Assembly (NCBI GenBank): GCA_013407085.1
Contig: JACCGJ010020296.1
Location: forward strand, 1 to 64,000
Source: Atriophallophorus winterbourni
Lineage: Eukaryota > Platyhelminthes > Trematoda > Plagiorchiida > Microphallidae
Length of the DNA stretch: 64,000 nt
Direction of reading: 5' to 3'
In this document: positions 10,201 through 25,200 of the stretch, in pieces
Layout of the letters: each line of letters begins with the position of its first letter
Numbering within the stretch: the first letter of the stretch is position 1
Made by a program: the position numbers and the translations under genes
The notes under the pieces: generated by a model
The model's database searches: none
Seen by the model: only the letters and a program-made list of their open reading frames with translations
What the model was told of the DNA's origin: nothing

Positions 10201-13200
10201 GTGCTGCAGATAGCATATTTTGTGATTCCAGGTGCTGAACTATATTTTCTGTCACTATCCGCTCTAGAACTTTGGATATCACAGGAAGTAGGGTGACAGG
10301 ACGCAGCTCTGAACATCGATACAATCAATCAAAATTCAGACTAATAATTTTATTATATTTATTAAGTCTCCAGGAGAATTTAGTTGAAATCTACATGGAA
10401 TAAATCACATTGAAATATAAATTGATTTTTTCGTAAAACATTGAATCGAACTTCTGTAATTCAGAGTGTAATTGTGGTGAATGGGGAGGAATCACTTGTC
10501 AGTATTTATCAACATTATTTACGATACAATACTAAGACAAAAGAATTAGATCTCATGAACATCAACTGTTAAACAAGAATCAATTTCAGGCTTTTATACT
10601 TCAAATTATTTTCTCTATATGTAAGTTTATCATGGCAAGTAAAGGTCACGACCTAGTCGATTTTTGGACCCATAACTTTTGTCTACAGATTTTGATTACA
10701 ATCACGTAATCTGTTCACAAGACACTCCAGCCAGCATTTAGAGACACGTCCTGAGAAACTGTGTAGACATCTGAGAAATCCTCAAGGGCTTTTTTGCTTC
10801 ACCAGTGTTAACCCGGCGAGATAGAATCAATCAATTTGCAATCTTAGAAGAGCCTTTGATTAATCAACTAAAGTGATGTACTGATATTCTCTTGGCAGGT
10901 ATGATCATCGTACGACCAATGTATATGTCCCTGGATGATATGGTGAATTGAAAAATAAACATTTCGGTTGTTTGTTGATTTTATGATATGTTTGGTTGAA
11001 ATTATGGGAATTCTTATTCACGTGAAACTTATGATGTTTTCAGAAATTTGAGTATTAAAACAGAAATAATGACCACCAAATATACCTTTCATATCGGAGT
11101 AGAGTTTACAATTTATAAATTTTAATGAGCAATACTAGGTGTACGACTTTATTTTTAATTTTCTACTACTGAATTGTATTTTCATATTGACGCACCTTTG
11201 ATCTTAATTATTTGCAACGGTAATCCGATATTCACGTTATCGGAGTTCTTACATTCATAATCTTCGACTTGCTTTGATTCAACGTTCGTGAATGTCATTG
11301 CAAGAAATTCTTGAGCCACGCTCAACGAAGGATTCCTTCGAAGTTGAAAACATGAAAATTATTTGAAGATTATATATAATATTTAAAATACATCATGCAA
11401 ATAAGAATTTAATCATATGATTTACGTTAGGTGTATGCTTACATTCTAGCGGTATTTTTATGTTTCGCAATAGCGCAATAATGTTTTATTATCATCATCA
11501 TTAATATTTTTATTAGTTGTGCATCATCAATTCACCGGATCTGGTGATTTCGAGGAAAATCGCGATAAACATTTTCCATTCCAAATTCGAGCAATCGGGA
11601 AGCTAATTTGATTTGCATGGAAATATGTTGAGAGCTTTTTGAATCCAATCGAGTAAACTACTTCATTAAAACAAAATTTGCAAAAACGGTTAAACACAAA
11701 AGTTTTGCTTTTTAGTGTGTGTGCGACGCAAATGAATAAAAATGAGCATTTCTGTTCATGATAGATCCTTCCAGGTCCGCGTAGACGATACTACCTCTGA
11801 TTTCGCAAAAGCTACTGGTGCGTTCCCCCAGTGAACCCGTTGGTAGTAAATTGACTAACACAACAAATCGCATGGTAACAGCGGCGCAGAGAACAAATCT
11901 TGATTTCGCATTCGTTCAACTCTCTGTTAGTAAGCGGTCAACATGTCTCCGTTTAATGGAAGTTGAGAAAACAACCGTGCTTTGCCCAAGATTGACGGGA
12001 AGAATAATCATTTCTTTCAACTCTGCAATAAGAACTTTTAGTAATCTTTGGAAATGGACCGGTTAACGAAAGTGAACCCATCGCCATATATTGAAATGCG
12101 CTTCGTGTCAATTTCCTTGACCATGTTTGCATATTTCATCATTCACAACAACAAAATGCGCTTAAGGCAATCACACAGTTTACATTCGTGTCTTGCGTGA
12201 GATCAAGTGTTGCTTTTTTATGATAATAATGAAAATTGCTGGTCATTACGGCCTAGTTTACAACTTCATCATACGCATTAAATTATCCTTATTGAAATTA
12301 AAGTAAAAGAATATAGGTAAAATTAGCCTTTTCAAATTTACTGGAAACATGTGTGCGACGTTGATGTAAGGCTTGGATCATTAATCATTTAATTCAGTAT
12401 TGTATACTTATAAATGCACATGATTGTTTCAAATTCAAATAATCCACCAATACAGATTCAGAAGAAATTAAAACAAAATAATGCAGTTCAAAAAATCTGA
12501 AACATGCACATACAAGCGCACAAGTTGTTTATATCTCCGCTGTTTCCAGTGCATGAAAATTATAATCTTACTCTCCCTACAGCTGAAAACGTTCCGTGAT
12601 GAAAATACAAACAATTGTGCGGTTTAAATTTTAAAAAGGACATTTGTTTTTATATCTAGATTATTCGGACCAATAGATTTTATTTTACCTCCTTGTAATT
12701 GTGGCAGACATTCTGAACTCTTTCGCGCAATGTATTTCGTAGCTTCCTGGTGAAAAAATCACTACCTTGTTGACATCTGCGGCGTTATATAATGGCGTGG
12801 CTGACCACGCTCCGTTTGGCGGAGAGAACGACACTTGTGGGCCCGGGGAAGCGGCCAGCATGAAATAAATTTTTCGTTCCAAACTCCCGTGTTCGTTACG
12901 GGCTGAGCATATGTAGAACTTTTCGGAAGATTTCGTTGCTGTCTAATTTTTTTAAATAAAAAAGACGTCGTGAAATCAGTTCTGTGAAATATGTTACTCT
13001 AATTTTGAACATCGTCATTCTTAATAGAATATTTCACCCACAAGTTATCCTGTATATGACGTTTTGGCAAATATAAGGCCCAGTGACCTGTGCAAACCTG
13101 AGAAAGAGCAAATACAGCCCATGGCTGCTGATACTAGATACACCGTAGGACTTCAACTGACGCCGATTGACCAAGTACTGCAAAACATTGTGAGTTCAGT

Positions 13201-16200
13201 TGTAGATTTTATCTTTTTAAAAACCAACTGTTCACTAATTCGGAAAGCTACGCTGCACGAAGCTATCATGAGCTTGTGATGTACATCCATGGTCGACAAC
13301 TGTCATTGCCTATTACAAAAGGAATATAATTGCGTTCTACTAATACTATGTTTATGGCATGTACATGCCAAATGTTTATCTTTGCTGTTTTACGCTCAGA
13401 ACCCCCAGTTATATTCTCACTAAGTCTTAATTTAGCATTTCAAATACCTTGGTGGCCATTAAATTATTATTAGTTTATTTTAATAATCAATAACGAATTG
13501 ATTTAATTTTAAAATGATGATATTTTAGTCCAAGCTCAAATGGATTTGCAGAAACCATTAACGGGATTTATTATCATTTACCGGTATAACGTAACGTTCA
13601 CCCGTTTCAGAATCGCCGTTGCCTAGATACCAAGTGAACGTTGGCTCAGGTTCACTTTGCATACCGCAATGGAGTTCGACTCGTTGATCTTCTAACCCAA
13701 AAACGGTTGATCTGGATGTAGGGATAACCGAAGGTACGGTTCCACCGTAAGCGATCCTGGCGTTGTGTATCGTCCATCCGTAGAGGTTGGACAATTTACA
13801 TTGAATCATGAACGGCGTTTTTTCTAATATATCTCCCAGCTCGAGAACCTTTGCAAAGATAGGGCAGTTATTATTAATTTGTTATTTTCATAATTCAAAT
13901 GATTTATAGGTGTTTCAAAAACTCGTGTTGTAATTGAATGTAGTATACAAGATCATTGATGAGAGTTAGATGTGAAAGTATTCGCTTAACTATGAAATAA
14001 AATGTCTCTTTAAATACATTACAATTAATGATTTGCAAATAAACCGGAATCACCAAACACTTTTCTTAAAAAACACATGAAAAATGGTTGTAACAAATGT
14101 CATATAATAATATTATTTGGATTTTATACTACACTTGTATAATCGTTCACAAATAGATTGTCGCCTAATGTCTTTGCCAATTATTTCATCTTAAGATTTT
14201 GAATATCTGCCTTTGAGAATCAACTAAGCTACGTCGAATTGCAAGTAAATTGAGCTTCGACACAAGTTGTCTTCAGGCAATTGAGCCAAACGTAGCACCA
14301 ACTAAACAAGGTCTCCTTCAAAATCGGCCGTGCAAATGATTAATTCCTCAACAGAAACATTTTTTCCACATTTATCCTCGTCAATTTGGATTCCGTTTTT
14401 TTCTGACTTGTGTTCAGGTCCACCTGCAGTACCGTCTCTAGTTTTAAGCAGGGTTTGGACCGCAACTGGGGTTAGTTTTTTTCTGAATACTCTCCTTAAT
14501 TGCTATACAAGCTTAGGTATTTCATCTTTTAGCGTTATCCCGTAAAAAAGTGAGGGCTAGAGTTCTCTGTTTTTTTTTATTTTTTATACACGATGCTACT
14601 TCAGCTGACCTCTCACCGTGCTGGTGAAGAGAAACTGCTTTTTCTTTTACCAGCATCGGCTATACCGCGATGCTTTCTAAATTGAACTCGGATAATCTCT
14701 TGGCTTCGCGATCGGTGAAGATTTTAAATAGACAAAAAGAATAAACGTTTTGGCAGTGGTGGGTGCTTCTCTGCAGCTTTTCACCGAAAGAAATTCTGGA
14801 CGCTCGATTGGCGTGTTAGCCACATACTGTCCTGTGCAAACTGAAATAAACTGAACTGAAAGAATCATTTATAGCGCGCACACTTTGGAAAAATTCCGCG
14901 ATACTGCTTTACTGCATAGGCAGATCCTATTAAAAACATTTTGCTGTGTCCGTCGTGAGACATTTGATTGTTTATTAAGACAATCTTCGAAAAAGTCAAA
15001 AAACATCGTGCAGGTTGGTAAGTCGCTCTTCGTCAACGTCGCGCAATTCTCGAATGCCAGTACCTTGTATCTTATCATCTAATGTGCAATCTTTTTGGTC
15101 TAAATATGATGAAATTTCTCTTCTACTTCGTTCAAATCATTTTATTCGTTACGGAGTTGCTACGTTTCAAGGAACTTGGCTGCATTCTGAAATCGACACT
15201 GATTTGATTAACATTGATGGTTTCCAGTGCTTTCGTTTGGATCGGACCTGTCATATTGCAAATCGTGGTGCTGGAGTTTCAACTTTTGTTTGCAAAGAGT
15301 GGCGTGTCTATAGCAAAATTATTTTTACCTCTGATAAACCAGAAGTTTTCTGTCTTGCTGTTGAATGCAAACCACGGCATTTATCTAACTTTCATTCATT
15401 TATTCTTATAAATGTGTATGTCGTCCCCAACTGTTTTCCTAACAATTTTCGTGCATTTTTTGATGAAATTTTCAAAGAACTTGCTCCTTAACAAAACTCT
15501 TTGATTATACTTGCTGGTTACCTCGATCTCGCTAATCTTTCTATGTTTTCTCTTTTGTCGCTTTCGAACATTGTTCATTTTCCAGCTCGTTCTGATGCTT
15601 GTCTGGATTACGCTTTCACTAATGCGCCACAAATTTTTCATGCCTGTACATCTGCGCCAATTGGAAATTCTGATCACTGTGTGATCTCAATACTCCCTAA
15701 AATCTACGGAACTATGAGGCATAGTTACATGACTCGCAGAATCGGGCGAAAAGTGACCAGTGAAGCCTGCGAAGCTGACTATATTTAAGCGCTGAGGACC
15801 ATGCTAAGCGACACTGACTTCCGTATTTTAAACGAACCGGACGTTTTTACATCCTATCTCAACTTTTGCTTTGATATATGCTGTCAACATGAAACTATTT
15901 TTATTCGACCTGATTGATTTCCTCTAATAAATTGAAGCGCTCCCGAAGATTGAAGGAAAAGTCTAAAAATTTTGATCGTCACGCTGTCTCCCAGCTGTCT
16001 TCATCAATCAAGCTTGAGATTCAACGCATGCGAGCTATATATGCGAAATCAATTTTGAGAACGAATAACATTCGTCAATTATGGAGTGCGCTCAAAGGAT
16101 TGTGTGGCAAAGACAGGAAGGTACTTACATTTTTCCATGATACTAATTCATTAAATGAATCTTCTTCTGATGGAACCCTAAAGATCACTGATTTTGTTTT

Positions 16201-19200
16201 ACCCCCATCCTTTTTCTCAACTCCAACTTTTACAAGCTCAGTGGAAGTTATGCAGTCACTTTTCGCTGTATCCCGCTCAAAGGTTGCAGGTCCCGCTAAT
16301 ATTTCACCTCTTTTTCTGAAAGAATGCGCACGTGAACTTTCTTCGCCGATCTCATCTATCTTTAACAGATGCATTGAGAAAAGTATTTTACCTGACTGTT
16401 AGAAGCCGGTACGTATTACACCAATCCCTAAAAATGATCCTGGAAAGTATCGCCCCATTGCGTGTACGTCGCAGCTACTCATAGTACTGGAAAGTATAGT
16501 GCTAAGACGACTTGTTTCGACTTGCCAGGTAGAAGACTCGCATCAGTTCGCGTACCGAAAACATCATTCGACAGTAGACGCACTCGCGTTGCCAGCTGAC
16601 CATGTATCCCGGTCATTTGATTCGAAATCAAAAGTTGTGCAGTTTTGTTTTCTTGATTACACCAACGCTTTCAACAGTGTTATCAGAAGTTCTTTGCTCA
16701 AAAAACTTCATGATTGTGGTGTACCCCTGAACCTTGTTCACTGGATAGCGTCCTATTTTAAGGACCGTGTACAGTATACTGCCGTGAATGGTAAAGTGTC
16801 CAATTCTGTAACGATTTCTCGCGGTGTTCTACAAGGCGCAATACTTTTACCATTCTTATTTTCTATTTACATTTCTGATCTTCCTTGCTTTCATTTCACT
16901 ATTACTCTGATATATGCTAATGACGTTGCTGTTGTTTTTGACCACCATAGAGGTGCTGACTCTCCCACATCTGAATTTATTATCAATGATATTGGCCAGT
17001 GGTCATCCTCGCTCGGCTTATCGTTAAACCCTCAAAAATGCAAAGAGGTAATATTTTCAAACTTGGCTGGTCAGCGTCGTCAAACTCTGTTTCAAGGAAT
17101 TCCCATGATTTCCTTCCATGCCTCGAACTTCAGCAGAAGCGCATGTTTCAAGTATCTTGGTGTCATTTTATCACAGAGTCTCAAATGGACCGATCATGTG
17201 ACGCACATTACTTAAATGTTAGAAGGTTATCATTATACGCTTCACGTCTGCATTCTTTAGCTGTTCCTCCTGATGTAGATAGATGTTTTATTTTTCCTGC
17301 ATTATTCCCATTTTAATCTACGCATTGCCTATAATTTTCCTGTTTTTTTGAAAAGGATTTTTTGATGATCAGAAGAGGAATCAAATTAATTTCAAGTTTG
17401 AGCTTTTTCTCTACCGAGTTAATTCGTGATATGTTAGTCGAACGCCACTTTCGTGAATGGGACAGATTGGTCAGAGTCATATCGTCTGATAATGCGCACC
17501 CACTGCATAAGGTCCTTATGGCTTGCAGATCGTTCCCAACATATCGTCGCGTATGCAAGAACTGAGAAATTCGAAAATTCTTTCATTCCTCACCTGGCTC
17601 GATATTTGGTTGATCATACTAAAGTTATTCTTGATTTGAGGAAGAAACCGACAGTATTATAACTAAAGTGGTATCATCCTTATTTGACATGTCTTTTTTT
17701 TAAAAAAACGTACATTTTATTCTGTGTGGTATAGTGTCGCTGAAAATTCTTGTACTCAAATAAAGCCATTTTTCTTCTTCTTCTTCTTTTAACTAAATCA
17801 GCGAACTTTTTATTTGCAATTGGCAAATTCGATAAACTGCAGTTTCGACACCAAGAAGAGAATATAATATACTGCGCAACCACTGCGATTGCCTCTGTGC
17901 TGACTAATAACTTTGATCTGAGGAAGCTTTTGATTCATAATTTAGAAAATTTCAGAATAATGACTACTCAATCGCTTTCAAACTTATTTCAAGATTTTTC
18001 GAATCAAAATTAATTAGTTCATATATGTACCGAACCTTTTCATCCTGAAGGGTTTTCGTTATAGCCGATCTGGTTATTTCATATCCGTCTTTTAACCAAT
18101 CGATTCGTGTAGGAGCATTTCCAACAATAACAAAGAAATCGCAATGGAAAATCAAACTTCGTCCAATCACGAATTTAAGATCGTACGGTTTCGATTCAAA
18201 TTGAGGTTTACCTATATTGTAGGAAATACGCATTGAATGGTTATGACGATAAGGAAGGAAACTCAAAAATCAGTCAATAATTTTTAAACATGTTCATAAT
18301 TTCAGTGCCTGAGACAACTGGACAGTGGACTGTGAGACAATCTTACCACTGCACATAAACATCACACTAATGTTCCTGACGTCTTGTAAAACGTCGAACT
18401 CCAAACAAATTCTGAGCTCAGAAATAACACAGGGATGTTTTCGATGTGTATTTGTTTGGAATTTCCTAAATGATAGTTTAATAAACTAAAATACTTCAAC
18501 ATTATTTGAATCTATATTTTATTAGTAAGCTGGATAGTGCCCTCTCTTTTGGTAAAATATTCATCTGCCACACTTCAATAAGAAGATCCTATTCATAATT
18601 GTTAAGCTTTTAATTTTATATTTGTAATTCAAACACGTAATCGTTGTAAACCTGAAATGTATTTCTCCACGATAAACAGTCAATCTTTAAAACTATAATG
18701 TAAATATTAGTTTGTTTTGAAATTAAAATATGTTGTTTTTGGGACATGAGTATTTAAAATGCAAACAAGCTAGAATCAATATTGATAACAAAGAAACATT
18801 CTAAACAAAGATTAATAAAAATCAATACATCTATACATCGATGAACACGATGATACATACACATTGCACTAAATACTTTCCCTACCCGAATCAGTCATTC
18901 TTTTCTTTTTCTCATTCTCACACGACAGCAGCTGTTATTATTTCTTCGAAATGATTTCTAGTTTCAAATTTTTCTGAATATTCTCTAGGTTTCGAGTAAA
19001 ACATTTTTCATTAGAAATCTCGAAGTCTGCAATGCGTATGCTTCCAATAAGAAGAATATTCGATAATTGGCAAATCATTGTTCACACCATTTTATTTCGT
19101 CGGAATTATATTTATATATGAGGAGAATTCAATAATAAATATATCTCTAATATAATTATACAAGCCGACAGTTTAATCAAATTCTTACTTTGAACATGGA

Positions 19201-22200
19201 TCGTGAACTCAACGGCACCGTTTGGAATGCTTGGATATACACAGCGATAAACACCGTCGTGTTGTGGTTGTGTGTTGGAAACAAATATTTCCCTCCCATC
19301 TTGTCTCTCACGAAATTCGGAAGCTTCAATCTGTAAGCCAATGCGGTTTTGATTATTGGATTTTGTGAAAACGTTTAACGATTCAAGAATTTATGGTCAG
19401 AAAAAGCACATAAATTCACAATCACTACATTATACTAAATATTCATTCAGGAAAAAGGTATACAATAATCGTGTAATGTCAACTATAATCCAGTTTAATA
19501 CTTAACATGATCGACCAGATTGTATTGCAAACAAACGCCATGCTCTTTTTTCAGTGACACACGATTTAATATCTCATCAGTCATGGTTCTCAAAATTTGA
19601 CATGTTAATTGATGATCTTGGTTGAATTATTTGCACGTAAAATTTCATTGTATTGCTGAGATCCCCGCTGATAACGTCGGCCAACATTTGATTGTTCCAT
19701 CTATATTACATAAGACCTGCGGCCTATAACTTAGATACGAATCCAAGGCAAACATCCTTTTATGTAAAGGATCACTTGATTGTGGTAATCTCAAACTGCT
19801 AAAATATCCTGGTTATCGGTAGAATTGCCCATCTTCCACAATCAAATCGGAATTGTTTTAGGCATTTTTATCTCTGTATTCTGCTCAGAATTCCCTTTCA
19901 TTTAATTCGGTAAATTAACCTCGTTTAGTTGAAATCAGAAACCAGTTTGATTGCTATATGTGAGTTAATCCTCATATTCCCTTCGCTAATTGGCAAATCA
20001 TTTCTCCGTTGAAAGTCAGTCTATAGTTCCAATTCATGTTATGTATAATTATTTATTTGATATACACATTTCAACACATTTTGTTATGGTACATTTAAGC
20101 ACATGCACAACCATATATTTTGAAAGTAAAATCATTTTTCTACGATAAATTAATTATATTACCCAATGTTAAAATGGAAGAATACCGAAATGTTTGATGA
20201 ACTCTAAACCACCGGAATAGTTTGCAATGTAATAAACGAGGTCGTGCATAACACTTGAATTGCATACATATTTTGCATACAAGTTTCCTACTTTAATTCC
20301 AAAGACATTCATTGCGAAATTGAGTTTTCTTAGATCCTTCATCTCTAGATAGTTAATTAGGTGCTACGGATTTCCCTTTTGTTGAAAACTCTACAAAATA
20401 CAAGTGATATTGATCGCAGATATATTCGATTCATTGAACCTTGAATCATTGTTTAAATCGTAATAAACGTTACATTGGAAAGCCAATCTAACATGGTTTG
20501 CCTGTACTTCAAGGCTCACAGAAGGTAGTATTAGTGTTTATCCAGCGGTTGACGTCAAAGATCATCTGTGAAGTCTAAACAAAGCTTAAATTGTGCAATA
20601 AGTAGAACTCAAAAAGGGAACTTCATTATGGAATGTTTGGATACTTGATAATATAGTATATTTAGTTATATTGATGTTATGTCATTTAACAACAAAATAG
20701 CAAGTTGCTACATTTGTTTTGAGAATATGCCTTATCAGCAGGAAGATTATGAACTTTAAAGCTAGCTTAGAGCTCAGCCGAAAAAGACATTGGAGTAAGG
20801 ATTATTCATATTTTTAAGATTATGTTCGCTGTCTCATAAAGATCGACATGCATGAGACACTTGTATCAATATTGTGGTGATCAAATGACTTGCGGAAACA
20901 TCGCAAGTACACGCATTCCCTGCTTTGTACAATATAATTTACATATTCCCTTGTTGTAAATGTGGTGAGTTTTACATGAAATTTGATGAATGTTTGAACT
21001 TATAAATGCAATGCAACCTTATTTGTTAGAAAAACTTTAAACATAGTCGTTTTATACTACTGTAACGCATTTTAATTAATGACGTCCTGATGTAAAGCTA
21101 AAAATTGTCGCTATATTAACCGCAATTACTTGAAACCAACGTTCTAATCTCGATATCTATTTATTCTATTAACGTCTTAATCAATATACACAATCGAAAT
21201 ATTTACGCGAGTGTGACCTTGAAATGTGGATCGGAATTCGCATGCAAATATGATTTTGGCGGTAAATGGATTGCGTCTTTGCATGCGATTTCCGCGTAAA
21301 CTCACCGTATTTTCTGGGAATTACGTTTGTTAACCAGGAGGACATAGATAAAGCAACAAACAAAACAAATTCTACCTCTCCGCCGTATGTTTGAAGTATA
21401 TTGGTGTGAATAGCACAGCGTACTTAATGATTTGCACTAGGCCGTTTCACATGGCGGTATTCTGCTAGAAGTTTCAGAAAATGCTGAGTTTACATTAGTT
21501 TAAGCTGGGAAAGCGCTTAGTGGTCATCCATTGTCATTAATTCGGGATGACGTGAGATACATTTCATTAAACTAAAGAGAGTCCTTTTGCTGCTCTCAAT
21601 AGAAAACATTCGACAAACATGTCTATTAAAATTGAATTTTTTCAATGACAAGAGGCCAGTCGCTTTCAATTTAGACTTTGGAACGCAACCTACGTAAATT
21701 GCGTCGACCGAACATAAAATATTCCCTAATCGCGCAGATTCCGACTTGCCTGATTAAAACTTTAACATCAGCAGCCAAGTTCATAATTGTTTGAATAGAT
21801 GGAACGTTATATTTTAACCGGAGGATGTTAACAGCCTGGACCCCGGGCAATGCCACATATTTTGAAGTTCGATATTCATTCACATCCTGCAAATGATCGT
21901 CGTAACAATTTAGCTCATGTGTTCAAAGTTTCGCAACTCATAACGACGAGAAACATTGCAAATCAACTATTATCTCAGCATATACTTGTTAGAACGTAGC
22001 ATTCTTTTCTCAATTTACACTCATGTTCAGGATCCATTATATTCTTCTAAAGTTAGGACACGGACACATTTGCAAATTTCTATAATAGTTTTATGTGTTT
22101 TCCATGCAATGAAACTTACATTTGAGGGGATACTCCATGAGGGTTTATCATTTGATTGGGTTATTGCAGGGCAAAAAATGGAGAACGGTTCATTAAGAAG

Positions 22201-25200
22201 CACAGTCCGATCGCTCTCCAATGGTTCGACAAAGCGATTCACGAATGGCATTGATGCATCGTTTTCAGCCACCTCGATGGTGTGTTCATTACCGAAGAGT
22301 GTAGATTGCAACCCTGGACCGGTGATTTCACAATTAAATTTCCGTGTGCCCTTCGTTGCCCGGGGATCATTCATTACAACCAGTTTCCCTTAGAGAAAAC
22401 ATTTCGTCAGTAAAGATGTAAAAATCATCATGTTCATTTCATCACAATCATGAAGCTTAGCGTTAAAACGAAGTAAAAAAATTTCATCAATCTTTATTTC
22501 AATATCTTCTAGTGGCATACAGAGATATGAAATCAGGACTCCTTTTTATAACACTTTTAAGCGATAGGTAAGAAAAAAGCTTGATTAGAATGCAATGTTT
22601 TGCATGCTAAAATCATGATTCGTCAACCATAAATGGTTGGCGCAAAACGGTAACTATTGAAACTTCCGATAATATGTGCCGACAAATGGCTGATGAGTGC
22701 CACACTGCATTCTAAAGAATTCTAAATTTAACAAAATCGGGAATTGTTCTCGAAACTAGGGTTCGCGTGTTTCAATCTGAGCGAACAGTTCCTTTTCTCG
22801 AAAAATAATTTGTTTGCGTAACACTAAAACTATCACACCCGTATACTAGAACAGACATGCAATGTATGTACACTTAATGGCAGCATTATGTATTGTCATA
22901 TACGTAGGAGTGCGGATCAAATACCTTATTGATACTGAGGCAGACAACGTGGAATAAGAAGTATTTTACAGAAAGATGTTTTGTGCTGTCGCTAAATTTA
23001 AAATTCAAATAAGATGAAATAATATATTTTCTATTTAGATCATATTGGATACAAAGAAAATAATCACAGTCTAATCTAATTTCCAGGTTCAAAATTAGAT
23101 CCAATTTTACAAACTCATTTACCATTTGTTGAAACGACAAGATCATTTGTCGTTCTATCAACTGGGAGTGTGATGCCGTCAATCTTCCATTGAATATCCA
23201 AGCCTGGGTTATCACCCTCCATCAAACAGCCGAGTGACACGTAAGCACCAAAACCCAACGTTTCTATGACCACGGGGGACAGTGCTACGCGAAAGAATAC
23301 GACAGAGATTATAAAGAGCAAGTAGCGTTCTTATAGAAAAAATAAAGCTTCATACATAACATTATTTTTACAACTATCATGTTTATATCCACTGAATCTC
23401 ATTATCCATTTATAAATCTAGATATGCTTATATAAAAACATTATAATGCGTTTATTTTACTCTGTGATAAGCTAATAAACAATACAACTCAACGCACAAA
23501 ACTGAGACACTGTTTGACCTACTAATATGCTTCAAGATGGTAGGGTTCGAAACTGCAGTGCCGTACGGGCCCCGAACATTGCAGACGTATTCGCCAGCAT
23601 CGGTTGATGAATCAACGGAAATCGAATAGGTGTACCTCGGAGGACTGGTAGACAAATCCCCAGCAGACGGTACGCTGGTAGGGGATTTCGTCCACTGCAT
23701 GTCGTTTAGAGTCCACGATACTGAGAGTCCGCTGTAACCAGACAAATACCAACCTGAATAGTAAATCTTGTCTCACGTGTTGGTAACTCTATTAAAGATA
23801 ACATTAAAAATATGTCTACCATAATTTTGTTGCTTTACTCACTATTTAATGAAGGTAAATAAAGGGATGAATGAAAGCTTTTGAAAGTAACATTCATGAC
23901 AGACTCCTGTTTCGAATCTTTCCGAAATCATTCTTCGTTTCAACAAGTCAACACAAATTTACCCGGGGGGCAATAACATGTTGTCTTGCGTTTCGTAGGA
24001 AAACGTCTCAAACAAGCTGATCTCAAAATTCGCTGTCCTTGAAGTAGCGAAGCTAAAATGCCATTTGATCGTAAAATAACGATTCATTTGGACCCGAAAG
24101 TTAGGGATCCATTTCACGAGCGCGAACGGTGCTTTGATTAAACAGAGATTGGATAATTTATAGAAGGTTACAAACTCATTTCGTGAACCGAGATGCTTTT
24201 ACTATCCACTTGAAAAATAATCAACCATTCGAGGAGTTTTATTGCTTAGTGCTGCCTCCCAGCATCACTACACATCATGGTGAAAATTCGTGGAAAATCT
24301 ATTCTAATACAGACTATAATAGGTTGCCGATTTGGATTTCTCATTGACTTTCATGAATCGAATGCTGATATTCACAACAAATGCTGACTTACCTACACTT
24401 TCCAAACAATGTTGTGTCTTCCAATGATTCATCAAACTTGTATTTTTTAACGTTTCTATTAAAAAAAGCTATTTTCTGTTTCAATTAATGTGCACTTTTC
24501 TGTGTTTTCAATTATACAGATTTTGCTCTTCCAGCCGGAATTGTTCCAAATAAACACAGTACTTAAGTGGAAGTATCATGCAAGCAGAAAGCCCGTTAAA
24601 TTTCATCTATTTCGGTGTTGCTGTTAAATGAATATTCAATATGCCATAGATTTAAAAATATTGTGCCAATGTCAATAGGGTTGTATTACAATAACCCTTG
24701 CTGCATAATCTTTGATATTTTTCTGAAATTCAGTGGTTTTAAATAAATGTCGTTCGCAGGAAATTTTATGGACAAAACACGAAGTTGCGTTATCCTCTGC
24801 ATATTCATAGCATATGTGAATGTGAGGCCAAGTAGATGCGTCGCTACTCAATATAATAGGACATACAATACGCTCATAAAACTCATATTGTGCGATTTCA
24901 GAATTTCCCATAGCTATGTCACATTATGTAAGCTTGCTCACAATATCGAACCTAAATTCCGCGATTAGCTAGAAGCGCAGCAATGGCACGACCATGTATC
25001 AGAGTTAAATCACACAAATGGAACATATTTGATTCGATCAGTTGGGGCTTAGTTTAGTCCCTTCAGCTACTTATAAAAGTAGCGAGTAGACGAGAACTTC
25101 GATTCGCATTGCACCATCCGTCTACACAAATACTAGTTCGAAACGCGAAGAGTCCAGCGGATACGCAAAGCTGATGAGAGGCGAAAACCTCGAAACCGGT

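Noticed and set aside
21181..21400. Candidate extra receptor exon ending in a good GTGAGT donor
   Set aside because: No credible acceptor upstream, and phases fit neither neighbour as well as the direct exon 7 to exon 8 join.
22027..22393. 145-codon plus-strand frame overlapping receptor exon 6
   Set aside because: Antisense shadow; the minus strand has the Ig motifs and splice sites.
24672..24911. 79-codon minus-strand frame in a receptor intron
   Set aside because: No Ig pattern, no matching splice borders.
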